Source: Butyrivibrio sp. YAB3001
Lineage (GTDB): Bacteria; Bacillota; Clostridia; Lachnospirales; Lachnospiraceae
Direction: 5' to 3'
DNA length: 64,000 nucleotides
Assembly: GCF_900112195.1 (NCBI RefSeq)
Contig: NZ_FOKR01000002.1
Coordinates: forward strand, 791,155-855,154
The stretch's first letter is position 1, and each line of letters starts with the position of its first letter. Both the position numbers and the translations under genes were made by a program. Positions 35,470 through 44,754 of this stretch are shown in pieces. Under the pieces are notes generated by a model that made no database searches, was not told where the DNA came from, and saw only the letters and a list, made by a program, of their open reading frames with translations.

Positions 35470-36915
35470 TTATTTTTTCCAGGTCTTAGGTTTCATAATT
35501 ACAAAAATAGGCAAAAGTTCAAGTCTTCCGGCAAGCATATCAAACATCAGTACAAATTTGGATAGCACTGAAAACTCGGAATAATTACCTGCAGGACCTA
35601 CCATTCCAAGACCGGGTCCGATATTGTTCAAAGTAGCCACCACAGAGGTTACAGTGGTCTGAAAATCAAAATTATCAAGAGCAACGAGCAGTGTGGAAGC
35701 AATAAACGTTATAACATATATTCCAAGGTACGCCGTAACTGATTTTACTGTGGTTCCCTCAACTGAATGACCGTCCATGTAAACTCTTTTGACTGCCTTG
35801 GGATGAACAACGAAATTAAGCTCATTTCTGGCATTTCTGATAACTATAAGAGCTCTTGAAAACTTAAATCCGCCGCCCGTGGAACCGGCACAGGCGCCAA
35901 TAAGTGATAGAACAACGAGCATCAGTTTAGGAAGCATTGGCCATGTATTAAAGTCCAAAGTTCCAAATCCGGTTGTAGTCATTACTGAAACAACAGTAAA
36001 CAGTGAATGATGGAAACACATACCTGCACTGTCCAAAACTCCTGCCCTGTAAATAACAAAGGCAATTATGACAGAGGAAACAGCGATAGTCCCAAGATAA
36101 TACTTAACTTCATCTATTGCAAAAGCCTCTTTTGGCTTTCTGTTTAAGAGGAAATAGTAAACAGTAAAGTTTATTCCACACAGAGCCATGAAAAGAATGA
36201 TAATAGCCTGGCTGACTGTGGAATACCCCATCATTCCACTATCGTGCACTGCAAATCCACCGGTTCCTACAGTGGAAAAAGAAATTGTGATAGCATCGTA
36301 AAGCGGAAGTCCTGAAACAAACAGACATATTGCCTCTATAACTGTGATTCCAAAATAAATAAGGTACAATATCTTGGCAGTATCTTTAACCTTGGGAACT
36401 ATCTTACCAACAACAGGTCCCGGGCTCTCTGCCCTCATAAGGTGCATGCTGTAGCCATCTGCCATTGGAACAACCGCAAGCAAAAAGACCAAAACACCCA
36501 TACCACCGATCCAGTGTGTAAAGGTTCTCCAAAACTGCACGCTGTACTCCATGTTATCGACAGTAGTAAGTATGCTTCCTCCGGTTGTGGTAAAGCCTGA
36601 GATTGTCTCAAACAAAGCATCTACATAATTGGGAATCGCGCCTGTTATAACAAATGGCACCGCTCCCATAAGACTCATTACAATCCAGGCAACTGCAGTT
36701 ATCGCAAATCCTTCTTTTGCATAAATAACCTTGTTAACAGGCTTTTTAAAAGACCCCACAATGCCAACTGCGATAGAAAGACCTGCAAGGATTAAAAAGG
36801 AAACTGCACTGTCAAACTCACCATAAATAAGTGCAACTATAAGTGGCAGAATAAATAAATAGCCAAGCGTTCTAAGGAGTCTGAACAATATATATCTGAT
36901 CATCGAATAGTTCAT
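35470..36915 (-). CDS. trkH: Trk potassium uptake protein, membrane subunit
   Basis: 481 residues with the four-fold M1-P-M2 channel repeats: ISGFTTTGGSILTTVD, FSTVGTGGFAVHD, VMTTTGFGTLDF, and TLNNIGPGLGMVGP, the last selectivity-filter copies. Moves K+ with its TrkA partner. Starts three bases after the trkA stop; GGAG of its site lies within the trkA end, so they are one transcript. Confidence 0.96.
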   Translation of the reverse strand: MNYSMIRYILFRLLRTLGYLFILPLIVALIYGEFDSAVSFLILAGLSIAVGIVGSFKKPVNKVIYAKEGFAITAVAWIVMSLMGAVPFVITGAIPNYVDALFETISGFTTTGGSILTTVDNMEYSVQFWRTFTHWIGGMGVLVFLLAVVPMADGYSMHLMRAESPGPVVGKIVPKVKDTAKILYLIYFGITVIEAICLFVSGLPLYDAITISFSTVGTGGFAVHDSGMMGYSTVSQAIIILFMALCGINFTVYYFLLNRKPKEAFAIDEVKYYLGTIAVSSVIIAFVIYRAGVLDSAGMCFHHSLFTVVSVMTTTGFGTLDFNTWPMLPKLMLVVLSLIGACAGSTGGGFKFSRALIVIRNARNELNFVVHPKAVKRVYMDGHSVEGTTVKSVTAYLGIYVITFIASTLLVALDNFDFQTTVTSVVATLNNIGPGLGMVGPAGNYSEFSVLSKFVLMFDMLAGRLELLPIFVIMKPKTWKK

Positions 36916-36918
36916 TTA

Positions 36919-38280
36919 TCACTTCTCCAATATATCGCTAATATCTTTTAGTCCGGTCATGGTAGTTAATACGATAACCGAATCTCTGTCTCTTATAACA
37001 CTGTCACCACTTGGTGAAATAATTTCACCATAGTGATTGATGCAGGCTATAAGAATGCCCTTTTTAAGATTAAGCTTGGCAAGCGGTATTCCAATAACCG
37101 GTGAACCGTTTCTTACGATGAATTCAAGGGCTTCAACCTTATCATCGTTCAGCTTGTAGAGGGTTTCAATATTGCTGTCCTGAGATGCCGACATGCCTCG
37201 CACAAACTGCACAATACGATCCGCAGTGATATTCTTGGGATAAATAATACTTCCTATGTTCAAAGAGCCGATAATATCGCCGTAATTAACCCTGTGCACC
37301 TTGGTTATAAGCTTTGCCTTAGGGTTGATGCTCTTTACATACATGGAAAGCATGATATTCTCTTCATCAAGATTTGTGAGCGCCAAAAACGATTCAACAC
37401 TTGTAACGCCCTCCTCAAGAAGCATATCCTTATCGGTTCCGTCGGCACAGATAATAAGCGCCTGTGGCAAAATCTCTGACAGTTCCTTGCATCTTACTGC
37501 ATCTCTTTCAAAGATCGTAACCTTTATTCCAAGGGCGATAAGGTGCTGGGCAAGGTAAAATGCCGTCTCACCGCCTCCGATTATCATAGTAGAATGAACC
37601 TTGGCAGTAGGGAGTCCTAATTTTCTAAAAAAGCTTACAGTATTTCTGCTGGATGCGCAGACTGTGATCTCATCTCCTGCCCTAAGCACAAAATTTCCAT
37701 CAGGGATATACACTTCGCTTCCTCTGGATACTGCTGAAATGACAACCTGCTTCTTGAGATCTGTAGGGATATCTTTAAGAGCCTTGTCACACAGTCTTGA
37801 GTTCTCATCAATAATCACCTTGACCAGCTCAGCTTTTCCTCTGGCAAAAGTCTCTATCTTGGTTGCTGATGGAAACTTAAGAAGTCTTTCAGCCTCATTT
37901 GCAGCGGCTTCCTCAGGGTTTATGACCATGGAAAGGCCAAGTTCTTCTTTAATGAAATTAATCTCTTTTTTGTAAATAGGATTTCGCACTCTCGCGATTG
38001 TATGGCAGTTACCTGCCTTCTTGGCAATAAGGCAGCACAATAAATTCAGCTCATCTGAATCAGTTACAGCAACCATCAGATCAGCTGATTCTATCCCCGC
38101 ATCCTTCATAATGGAATAACTTGCGCCGTTGCCGACTATTCCCATAACATCATAACTATTAACCACATACTGAAGAACACTACTTTTTTCCTCTATAACA
38201 GTAATATTATGTCCTTCTTTGCTAAGCTGCTGGGTAAGAGCCTGTCCTACATTTCCGCAGCCCACAATCAGAATCTGCAT
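36919..38280 (-). CDS. trkA: Trk potassium uptake protein, NAD-binding regulatory subunit
   Basis: 453 residues, two RCK (TrkA_N plus TrkA_C) halves: ILIVGCGNVGQALTQQLS at the start and TMIIGGGETAFYLAQHL at the centre, each followed by acidic VIEEK and IFERDA at the second-strand end for NAD. Sits in the cytosol on TrkH. First gene of the trkA-trkH pair. Confidence 0.96.
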   Translation of the reverse strand: MQILIVGCGNVGQALTQQLSKEGHNITVIEEKSSVLQYVVNSYDVMGIVGNGASYSIMKDAGIESADLMVAVTDSDELNLLCCLIAKKAGNCHTIARVRNPIYKKEINFIKEELGLSMVINPEEAAANEAERLLKFPSATKIETFARGKAELVKVIIDENSRLCDKALKDIPTDLKKQVVISAVSRGSEVYIPDGNFVLRAGDEITVCASSRNTVSFFRKLGLPTAKVHSTMIIGGGETAFYLAQHLIALGIKVTIFERDAVRCKELSEILPQALIICADGTDKDMLLEEGVTSVESFLALTNLDEENIMLSMYVKSINPKAKLITKVHRVNYGDIIGSLNIGSIIYPKNITADRIVQFVRGMSASQDSNIETLYKLNDDKVEALEFIVRNGSPVIGIPLAKLNLKKGILIACINHYGEIISPSGDSVIRDRDSVIVLTTMTGLKDISDILEK

Positions 38281-38346
38281 AACTATCCTCCATAACGATA
38301 TAAGTCCACATTACATTATATTGATTTGATGGTTATAAATCAATAA

Positions 38347-38366
38347 GGGCGACCTTAAAGTCGCCC
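38347..38366. terminator. Weak terminator-like hairpin
   Basis: GGGCGAC (38347-38353) and GTCGCCC (38360-38366), seven perfect pairs with a six-base loop. On the - strand TTATTGATTT follows. It closes the VTC-DUF4956 operon before trkA. Confidence 0.6.
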
Positions 38367-38381
38367 CCTGATGTTACTGTT

Positions 38382-38468
38382 GTTACTGTTCAGACAGAAA
38401 TGCGCACTGTGCTGCGCATTTCGTGAGAAAATGATTCAGGAGTGAGCGCATTTCTGTCAGAACAATAC
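38382..38468. repeat. 87-bp palindromic element (dispersed family, copy 3)
   Basis: Left end GTTACTGTTCAGACAGAAATGCGC (beginning 38382) and right end (to 38468) form an imperfect 23-bp terminal inverted repeat. The core GAAATGCGCA and TGCGCATTTC is followed by GTGAGAAAATGATTCAG. About 60 bp match the reverse strand of copy 1 at 19385. No coding sequence. Confidence 0.8.
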
Positions 38469-38477
38469 CACAGATTC

Positions 38478-39149
38478 TTATGCGTTGTATTCTCCGTTGT
38501 ACTGAATGATCGTTATGTCTTTTACCTTGTCGATCTTCTGGATCTTTTCTTCGAAGTATAGGTCATCTCCCTTGACATTTACTTCTACGGCAAGTTCTGT
38601 AGTGTTCCCCTTCATAGTCTTTGATTTAACATGATATTTCTTTTTACCAAAGGCTCTTAAAACCTCATCGCCGGTCTCGACGCCTTCATAGTGGATAACC
38701 GCAACGTAGATTTTATTATTCGATACCCTTGAGTAGAAAATAGCTATCATGATGATCATAATAACTGCCGAAACGAGGGTAAGAATATACATTCCGGCTC
38801 CTGACGTAATGCCGGTGGTTATGGCCCAGAAAAGATATAAGAGGTCAAGTGGGTCCTTGATGGCAGTTCTAAATCTTACGATTGAAAGAGCACCTACCAT
38901 ACCAAGGGAAATAACAACGTTGGAACTGATTGCCAGCGTCACCATGCAGGTGAGGACGCACATACCTATAAGCGTAATTGCAAAGCTCTTTGAAAAGATA
39001 ACTCCCGCATAAAATCTTCTGTAAACCAGATAGATAAGTATTCCCAGCAAAAGAGCCAGAGTAAGCGCGATTGCTATATCCACCACATCATAGTTGGACG
39101 CCGAGTAGTTCTCTAAAAAGGATTTTCTTAGTACATCTTTTACGCTCAT
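38478..39149 (-). CDS. DUF4956 membrane protein
   Basis: 223 residues, four membrane helices (about 25-45, 54-76, 78-97, 113-137), then a soluble part with IYVAVIHYEG and IQKIDKVKDITIIQYNGEY. Middle block GMVGALSIVRFRTAIKDPLD is typical of DUF4956. The family is nearly always beside VTC genes, as here, with an ATGA overlap; a role in polyphosphate movement or sensing is an inference. Confidence 0.88.
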   Translation of the reverse strand: MSVKDVLRKSFLENYSASNYDVVDIAIALTLALLLGILIYLVYRRFYAGVIFSKSFAITLIGMCVLTCMVTLAISSNVVISLGMVGALSIVRFRTAIKDPLDLLYLFWAITTGITSGAGMYILTLVSAVIMIIMIAIFYSRVSNNKIYVAVIHYEGVETGDEVLRAFGKKKYHVKSKTMKGNTTELAVEVNVKGDDLYFEEKIQKIDKVKDITIIQYNGEYNA

Positions 39150-39871
39150 ATTATATATCTCTCATCAACATAGTTTTCGTTCCCAACAAGGTAATCTGTT
39201 TTATCGCAACATAGAACAAATTTTGAAACAGCTGTAAATTCACTGGATACCGGCGGGCATAGGTCTCTCACTATCTGGGGCAAAAACTCTGTGTATTTCA
39301 CCTCCATGACAAGCTTATCCGCTGGCAGTGCGCTAAGTGTCGGCAGCGTTCCATCAAATATATCAAAGCTTCCAATACCTGCCCTTACTCTCATGTCGAA
39401 GGTTATTCTCACAGTGCCTGCATCCATGATATAGGGAGCCCTGTCATAGTCTACAATTACCCTTGGCCGCATCACCCTGCTGACACACTCATAATAGAAT
39501 TCCCTAAGGAAATTATTATCACTATGCAAAAGAAAATCATAATTGCCATCCAGAATATAGTAAACCTGCTCCCTTGTGAGCTTCGCAGCCTCTTTATAAA
39601 TGTATTGACCACATTTTATCTTGCGCTCAAGTTTTATCGACCTGTCAGAAAAGTTATATATCCTTATCCTATACTTTTTTCTGAACTGAACACCCATATC
39701 CTTTTCTTCATAAGCGCTGTTAAAATAGTCATCAAAGTAAAGACTTCTGATAAGATATTCACCATTGACAGCGTTGGGATCAAGGCTAAAATATGGGCTC
39801 ATTCGCGCCTTTAATTCCTCGAATTCAACGTAATTTATTAGGTATTTCCACTCGTGCCTAAACTTGTTCAT
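39146..39871 (-). CDS. VTC-domain protein (polyphosphate polymerase-like)
   Basis: 241 residues, all VTC domain: FRHEWKYLINYVEFEEL, IRSLYFDDYFNSAYEEK, RKKYRIRIYNFSDRSIKLER and KCGQYIYKE, then MEVKYTEFLP. These basic strands line the tunnel where the yeast Vtc4 makes polyphosphate from ATP. AGGAG site. Overlaps the DUF4956 gene downstream. Confidence 0.88.
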   Translation of the reverse strand: MNKFRHEWKYLINYVEFEELKARMSPYFSLDPNAVNGEYLIRSLYFDDYFNSAYEEKDMGVQFRKKYRIRIYNFSDRSIKLERKIKCGQYIYKEAAKLTREQVYYILDGNYDFLLHSDNNFLREFYYECVSRVMRPRVIVDYDRAPYIMDAGTVRITFDMRVRAGIGSFDIFDGTLPTLSALPADKLVMEVKYTEFLPQIVRDLCPPVSSEFTAVSKFVLCCDKTDYLVGNENYVDERYII

Positions 39872-39909
39872 ATTTTCTCCTGTTTATTCAACAGTTGCAT
39901 CATTCTGAT

Positions 39910-40245
39910 TTAAATAACCCTCTCCTCACTTTTATTCCCTACTGTAGTCACTCTTCTTGTCAATGATATGCTCCTTAGTTCTTCCGTCTCGATACCATCA
40001 GCCTTAAGCTTTCCTTTGACTATTTGAACACCTTTACGAGCGGTATTGGGCAAAAGAATAAGAACTCTATTATTTTCATCTGCGCCAAGAACATCATCAA
40101 CTCGAATGATAGCTGATATTCTGCGCACGGCTTCTTTTACCGTCATGTCCACCACTTTCACCCGAAGAAGAGAATGCTGCTTGAGTACTCTTCCCTCCGT
40201 ATCACAATATGTTTTTAATAGTTTTGCAAAATTGTCTTGTTCCAT
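39910..40245 (-). CDS. Truncated GGDEF-like protein ahead of the VTC gene
   Basis: 111 residues. The stretch RRISAIIRVDDVLGADENNRV with ILLPNT and VKGKLKADGI looks like the second half of a GGDEF domain, but the GGDEF loop itself reads ADENNR and the first half is missing. Catalysis is therefore most unlikely. Starts at 40245 with AGAGG upstream; a TTG six codons earlier is possible. Leads the VTC-DUF4956 operon, 38 bases before VTC. Confidence 0.6.
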   Translation of the reverse strand: MEQDNFAKLLKTYCDTEGRVLKQHSLLRVKVVDMTVKEAVRRISAIIRVDDVLGADENNRVLILLPNTARKGVQIVKGKLKADGIETEELRSISLTRRVTTVGNKSEERVI

Positions 40246-40581
40246 GATCTTAGCCTCTTTCAACTACCTTTTAAGCTCTTCATGAAGATACAGGACTCTC
40301 AAAAGTTTTCCTGATATTACCAATAAGGATAGGAAATAGTTTAACGTCATGCTAATTAGATGTTTTCAACGACATTGCTTCATAATAAGTATACATTATT
40401 TAAACACTTTAAATGTTAATTTTCGATTAATTATCATCTTAATTTTGTATATTTGTTAAACGATTAATTCTTTTTTAAGATAAATTTATGGCTAGTTCAT
40501 TGAATTTACGGGCTTTCCTACCTACAATAAGGGTGTCTGTTATCGGGAATACCGACTATTCTTTTATGTAGGAGACCTAAA
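40246..40581. other. Intergenic region, divergent operons, with a possible structured leader
   Basis: AT-rich. Next to the + strand gene, CCTACA (40521-40526) can pair with TGTAGG (40567-40572), which holds the start of the ribosome binding site GTAGGAG, and a small hairpin CGG-GAATA-CCG lies between. This could hide the site, but pairing is short. No gene seen. Confidence 0.35.
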
Positions 40582-40851
40582 ATGAGAAATTTATTGCGCC
40601 GTCTGTTTCATGGTCGCTATGGTTCATACGGTTCAGATAGCCTCACCAGGTTTCTGCTGATATTTGCTATTGTGCTACTGCTGATATCAATAGTGCTCGA
40701 GCCGCTCTCTTTTTTATACTATGTTGCGTTTGCTGCTCTGGTGTACTGTTATTTCAGATTATTTTCAAAGAATATCACTAAACGATATAAAGAAAATGAA
40801 TTATTCACAGGTTTTATCTTTAAACTTAAGAATATATTCAAAAAAAAATAA
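40582..40851 (+). CDS. Small conserved-looking membrane protein
   Basis: 89 residues, with basic ends and two closely spaced membrane helices (about 21-40 and 43-61, FLLIFAIVLLLISIVLEPLS). Good ribosome binding site TAGGAG. No known domain; form like small membrane proteins common in Lachnospiraceae. The flavodoxin gene follows 40 bases later. Confidence 0.6.
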   Translation: MRNLLRRLFHGRYGSYGSDSLTRFLLIFAIVLLLISIVLEPLSFLYYVAFAALVYCYFRLFSKNITKRYKENELFTGFIFKLKNIFKKK

Positions 40852-40891
40852 ACATCTATCCCCAGAAAAATGAGTGATCAGTAGGTTATTT

Positions 40892-41410
40892 ATGCTAAAG
40901 AATCTTGTAGTGTATGCCAGCGAAACAGGCAATACAAAAAAACTTGCAGAAGTAATTTTCGACGCCCTTCCCTCTTCTACGGGAAAAGACATCGTGGATG
41001 TCAGGACCTGGAATGGAAAGCTGGACGCCGAGAATTATTTTGTAGGTTTTTGGGCAAATCGCGGCTCCTGCAGTCTTGAGATAATCGACATCTTATCTTC
41101 CCTTAGAAAAAAAAATATTGCCCTATTCGGAACCTGTGGAATGGGCAATACAAATACTTATTATCATAAACTTGAACAAAATGCCAAAGTATGGATTCCT
41201 GACGACAACCGCTATCTTGGCGCATATTTTTGCCAGGGAAAGATGCAGCCCTCAATTCGGGACAAATATGAATCTTACCGCGGTAAATGCGATGATAACA
41301 AGATAGATCTCATGCTCAGCTTTTTTGATGATGCACTCTCTCACCCTGATAATCAGGATTTATTGAAAGCGCATCTATTTGTTGATGAATGTATGAAAAA
41401 GATATCGTAG
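40892..41410 (+). CDS. Flavodoxin-family protein (Flavodoxin_3-like)
   Basis: 172 residues. FMN phosphate loop YASETGNTKKLAE at the start, then FWANRGSCSLEIIDIL and ALFGTCGMG, and YLGAYFCQGKMQ, the pattern of the larger flavodoxin families of anaerobes (BilS-like proteins belong to it; I cannot assign that). The ATG at 40892 follows TAGG; a GTG six codons earlier is less likely. Electron transfer to an unknown partner. Confidence 0.75.
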   Translation: MLKNLVVYASETGNTKKLAEVIFDALPSSTGKDIVDVRTWNGKLDAENYFVGFWANRGSCSLEIIDILSSLRKKNIALFGTCGMGNTNTYYHKLEQNAKVWIPDDNRYLGAYFCQGKMQPSIRDKYESYRGKCDDNKIDLMLSFFDDALSHPDNQDLLKAHLFVDECMKKIS

Positions 41411-41418
41411 ATAGGATT

Positions 41419-42729
41419 CTATTGTGCTCTTATGAATCCTTCCCCATCAATACTGATTCCCGGTGACATTCCCATGATCTTGTTATAAATTCTCTGTGCC
41501 TCTTCTCCTGTAGCTTCGTTTACGGTACAGTCACTTTGAAGTGCCGGAATCATCTGCATACTGACGGTTCCTTCTTTATTGATGGTAAGAACAACCATGC
41601 AGGTATCCAGTGTTTTAGAATTGAATATATAGTTACCAAGGCTATATACAACAGGCACTCCCTGGATGTAATCCATACGCTGTAATATATGAGGGTGACT
41701 TCCAATGATCGCATCTGCGCCTGCCTGTACTATTTCTATTGCCTGATCTTTTTGCAGATAATCAAGTTCTGTAGTGCTCTCTGTCCCCCAATGTATAAAT
41801 ACCACAACATATGCGCCTTTTTCCTTGGCTTCCTTTATCCTTGTAAGCAAAAGTGAATCATCAAGACATCTGAATACTCCGGGTGAAGTGGAAGTCGCCT
41901 CTTTAGTATCAGGGTTTTGAAGTCTCTCAATCTGTGTAGCACAGATAAATGCTATCTTCATTCCTCCGGGAGTAACATAGTAGACTGTGTGTGATGCCTC
42001 ATCGATATTTCTTCCGGCTCCAACATATGCTATTCCCTGGCTGCTCAGAGCATCAAAGGTATCAAGAAGGGCTTGTTCTCCATAGTCATATGCATGGTTA
42101 TTGGCAAGACCTACGATATCAACTCCCATGGTATGTAAGATAGATGCTGTCTGCGGTCTGGCCCTAAAAGTAAATTTCTTACCCTCTGTAGGAGTTCCTC
42201 TGTCTGAATAGGGAAACTCGTTGTTCACCATCATGATATCAACCTGATTCATTCTATTTAAGAGAGTTGTTCCAATCACTCCAGCTGCGGAATTCCCATG
42301 AACCCTGAAAGCATTTCCTGCAGCATAGTTATCATCAAATAGAATATCCCCTGCAAATCCAAGTGTAATGCTGTCTTCGTTTGTCGGCTCAAGGAGATAC
42401 GTGTACTCTCTGTCCTCTTCAGGTATTTCTATTTCAATCTTTTCCTCAGTGTTTTCGCTGCTCTCCTCTTCTTCCTGCATAACCTGTGTAGAGGTTTCAG
42501 GTTGAACTGCTTTTTCAATCTTCTCAATCTTTACAGTCTTTGGAAAATAATTTGCTTCTAAATCCTCGCTGCCTTCTGATGGAGTCTCACTCTTTAGTCC
42601 ACTACTGATTACCAATAGGACAATAACTCCTATCAGCATGATTCCTATAAATGTTGTTGTAAATGCAATAATGGCTCTCTTTAATACATTATTGTCTGTT
42701 TTTCTGTTATAGTATTCTCTTTTTCCCAT
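41419..42729 (-). CDS. CapA-family (PGA_cap) metallophosphatase-like exported protein
   Basis: 436 residues. N-terminal membrane helix (about 21-45), a Glu-rich linker to 110, then a CapA domain: TLGFAGDILFDDN, MVNNEFPYSDRG, VGLANNHAYDYGEQAL, VFIHWGTESTTEL, IIGSHPHILQRMDY and VVYSLGNYIFN with the metal-binding Asp, Asn and His. The role in capsule or poly-gamma-glutamate is by family name only. Convergent with the flavodoxin gene. Confidence 0.9.
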   Translation of the reverse strand: MGKREYYNRKTDNNVLKRAIIAFTTTFIGIMLIGVIVLLVISSGLKSETPSEGSEDLEANYFPKTVKIEKIEKAVQPETSTQVMQEEEESSENTEEKIEIEIPEEDREYTYLLEPTNEDSITLGFAGDILFDDNYAAGNAFRVHGNSAAGVIGTTLLNRMNQVDIMMVNNEFPYSDRGTPTEGKKFTFRARPQTASILHTMGVDIVGLANNHAYDYGEQALLDTFDALSSQGIAYVGAGRNIDEASHTVYYVTPGGMKIAFICATQIERLQNPDTKEATSTSPGVFRCLDDSLLLTRIKEAKEKGAYVVVFIHWGTESTTELDYLQKDQAIEIVQAGADAIIGSHPHILQRMDYIQGVPVVYSLGNYIFNSKTLDTCMVVLTINKEGTVSMQMIPALQSDCTVNEATGEEAQRIYNKIMGMSPGISIDGEGFIRAQ

Positions 42730-42746
42730 AGATTACAGTATAACAC

Positions 42747-42776
42747 AAAAAGACTGCCAATACTGACAGTCTTTTT
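42747..42776 (-). terminator. Terminator of the rpmG-rplA operon
   Basis: AAAAAGACTG (42747-42756) pairs perfectly with CAGTCTTTTT (42767-42776), U-tract on the - strand, 20 bases after the rplA stop. Confidence 0.95.
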
Positions 42777-42796
42777 AATAGGTCTAGATATATTTA

Positions 42797-43486
42797 TCAA
42801 TACTTGTTTGATACAACCTTTACACCAGGGCCCATTGTTGTAGCAAGAGTGATGCTCTTGAGGTACTGACCCTTAACAGATGAAGGTCTAGCCTTTGCGA
42901 TAGCATCCATAAGAGCATTGAAGTTCTGCTCAAGCTGCTCCTCTGAAAAAGAAGCCTTTCCAACTGGAACGTGGATGATGTTAGCCTTGTCAAGTCTGTA
43001 CTCGATCTTACCAGCCTTGATATCGTTGATAGCCTTTGTAACATCCATAGTTACTGTACCAGCCTTAGGGTTTGGCATAAGTCCTTTAGGACCAAGAACC
43101 TTACCAAGACGTCCTACAACGCCCATCATATCAGGTGTAGCTACAACTACATCGAAATCAAGCCATCCTTCGTTCTGGATCTTAGGAATAAGCTCCTCGC
43201 CACCAACATGATCTGCGCCTGCTGCCTGAGCTTCATCAAGCTTTGTTCCCTTAGCGAATACAAGAACCTTAACAGTCTTACCTGTTCCGTTAGGAAGAAC
43301 AACAGCGCCTCTGATCTGCTGATCAGCGTGACGTGAATCACAACCAGTCTTGATGTGTAATTCAACTGTCTCATCAAATTTTGCAGTAGCTGACTTCTTA
43401 ACAAGAGCGATAGCTTCTGCAGCTTCATACTGCTGAGTCTTATCAATAAGCTTAGCAGCTTCTACGTATTTCTTTCCGTGTTTCAT
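42797..43486 (-). CDS. rplA: Ribosomal protein L1
   Basis: 229 residues. Binds the L1 stalk of 23S rRNA. Motifs: [48 protein letters not shown] and [19 protein letters not shown]. Thirteen bases after rplK. It is last in the operon; rplJ-rplL does not follow here, since a terminator and capA do. L1 is the classical repressor of its own operon. Confidence 0.98.
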   Translation of the reverse strand: MKHGKKYVEAAKLIDKTQQYEAAEAIALVKKSATAKFDETVELHIKTGCDSRHADQQIRGAVVLPNGTGKTVKVLVFAKGTKLDEAQAAGADHVGGEELIPKIQNEGWLDFDVVVATPDMMGVVGRLGKVLGPKGLMPNPKAGTVTMDVTKAINDIKAGKIEYRLDKANIIHVPVGKASFSEEQLEQNFNALMDAIAKARPSSVKGQYLKSITLATTMGPGVKVVSNKY

Positions 43487-43499
43487 CTCTCATCCTCCA

Positions 43500-43925
43500 T
43501 CAGTCTTCTACTACAATACCCATACTACGTGCTGTACCAGCGATCATGCTCATAGCACTCTCGATAGTGAATGCATTAAGGTCAGGCATCTTTGTCTCTG
43601 CAATCTTTCTAATATCTTCCTTAGAAACGGTTGCAACCTTAGTCTTGTTAGGTACTCCTGATCCCTTCTGGATCTTAGCTGCCTTCTTAAGAAGAACTGC
43701 TGCAGGTGGAGTCTTTGTAACGAATGTGAAACTTCTGTCTGCATAAACTGTGATAACAACAGGAATGATAAGATCACCCTTATCTGCTGTCTGAGCGTTG
43801 AACTGCTTTGTGAATTCAACGATGTTTACACCATGCTGACCAAGTGCTGGTCCAACTGGTGGTGCTGGTGTTGCTTTACCAGCCTGGATCTGTAACTTAA
43901 TATATCCTTCGACTTTCTTTGCCAT
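43500..43925 (-). CDS. rplK: Ribosomal protein L11
   Basis: 141 residues. Motifs: [20 protein letters not shown] at the start with the proline turn, [35 protein letters not shown], and [11 protein letters not shown] at the end. Binds the GTPase centre. AGGAGG site close to the leader hairpin described separately. Confidence 0.98.
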   Translation of the reverse strand: MAKKVEGYIKLQIQAGKATPAPPVGPALGQHGVNIVEFTKQFNAQTADKGDLIIPVVITVYADRSFTFVTKTPPAAVLLKKAAKIQKGSGVPNKTKVATVSKEDIRKIAETKMPDLNAFTIESAMSMIAGTARSMGIVVED

Positions 43926-43946
43926 AATGGCACCTCCTGAAAATAT

Positions 43947-44013
43947 GTGGTCGGACGCAAACTCCTTGACGGATTTGCTCCCACTCAGCGGTTACACGTC
44001 TGTATAAACAGAC
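43947..44013 (-). promoter_or_regulatory. rplK leader, L1-binding site candidate
   Basis: On the - strand, GTGGGAGCAAA (43984-43974) and TTTGCGTCCGACCAC form a stem with an asymmetric loop 22 bases before the rplK start. The parts GTGGGAG and CCGACC..CCAC copy the 23S rRNA L1-stalk strands. A GTCTG/CAGAC hairpin (43998-44013) precedes it. By analogy with other bacteria, L1 binds here to stop translation of L11-L1. Confidence 0.6.
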
Positions 44014-44055
44014 AATTTATATTCAAACGCTCACGCGCCCAAATATCATAAATAA

Positions 44056-44706
44056 TTATGAATCAATCTTTCTAACTTCGGCAAAGCTAATCTCTACCGG
44101 AGTCTCACGGCCAAACAGATCAACGTTGATAGTTGCAGTCTGCTTACCAAAATCCATTCTCTGAACAACGCCAGCTGTGTCTTTCCAAACGCCTGCTATA
44201 ACAGCAATCTCGTCGCCAACACCGAAGTCCACAGAAATTGTATCAGTCTTAATGCCAAGAGGCTTAATCTCTGCATCTGTGAGAGGAACAGGTTTACTTC
44301 CCGGTCCAACAAAGCCAGTAACTCCACGTGTATTACGAACAACATACCAGGTTTCGTCGTTCATGTCCATATTGACAAGAACGTATCCGGGGAAAAGCTT
44401 TCTCTGAACAGTTTTGTGAGCACCATTCTTGACTTCTACCACATCCTGTAAAGGTACACGTACCTCAAGGATCTGATTCTCAAGATGTCTGTTCTCGATA
44501 GTCTTCTCAAGATTAGCCTTAACCTTGTTCTCATATCCTGAATATGTGTGAACAACATACCAATGAGCATTCTCATTGACACTGCTTGTTCCAGTCTCTG
44601 TTGCTGCTTCCTCATCTACAGAAGCATCTGATAATACCTCTTCAGATACTGTCTCGGCAGAATCTAATGACTCCTGGTCAAGATTCTTTTCCATTTCTTC
44701 TGACAT
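44056..44706 (-). CDS. nusG: Transcription termination/antitermination factor NusG
   Basis: 216 residues. N-terminal acidic tail of about 45 residues not found in most NusG; then the NGN domain (HWYVVHTYSGYENKVKANL, FPGYVLVNMDMND, RNTRGVTGFVGPG) and the KOW domain (VGDEIAVIAGVWKDTAGVVQ). AAGGAG site. Between secE and rplK. Confidence 0.97.
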   Translation of the reverse strand: MSEEMEKNLDQESLDSAETVSEEVLSDASVDEEAATETGTSSVNENAHWYVVHTYSGYENKVKANLEKTIENRHLENQILEVRVPLQDVVEVKNGAHKTVQRKLFPGYVLVNMDMNDETWYVVRNTRGVTGFVGPGSKPVPLTDAEIKPLGIKTDTISVDFGVGDEIAVIAGVWKDTAGVVQRMDFGKQTATINVDLFGRETPVEISFAEVRKIDS

Positions 44707-44754
44707 ATTATCTCCTTTTTAATTCATTCAAGCTTTATAAGCCACAGTTCCAAA

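Noticed and set aside
40892..41410. Assignment of the flavodoxin as BilS (bilirubin reduction)
   Set aside because: The family form fits but no bilR-type reductase is adjacent, and I cannot compare sequences here.
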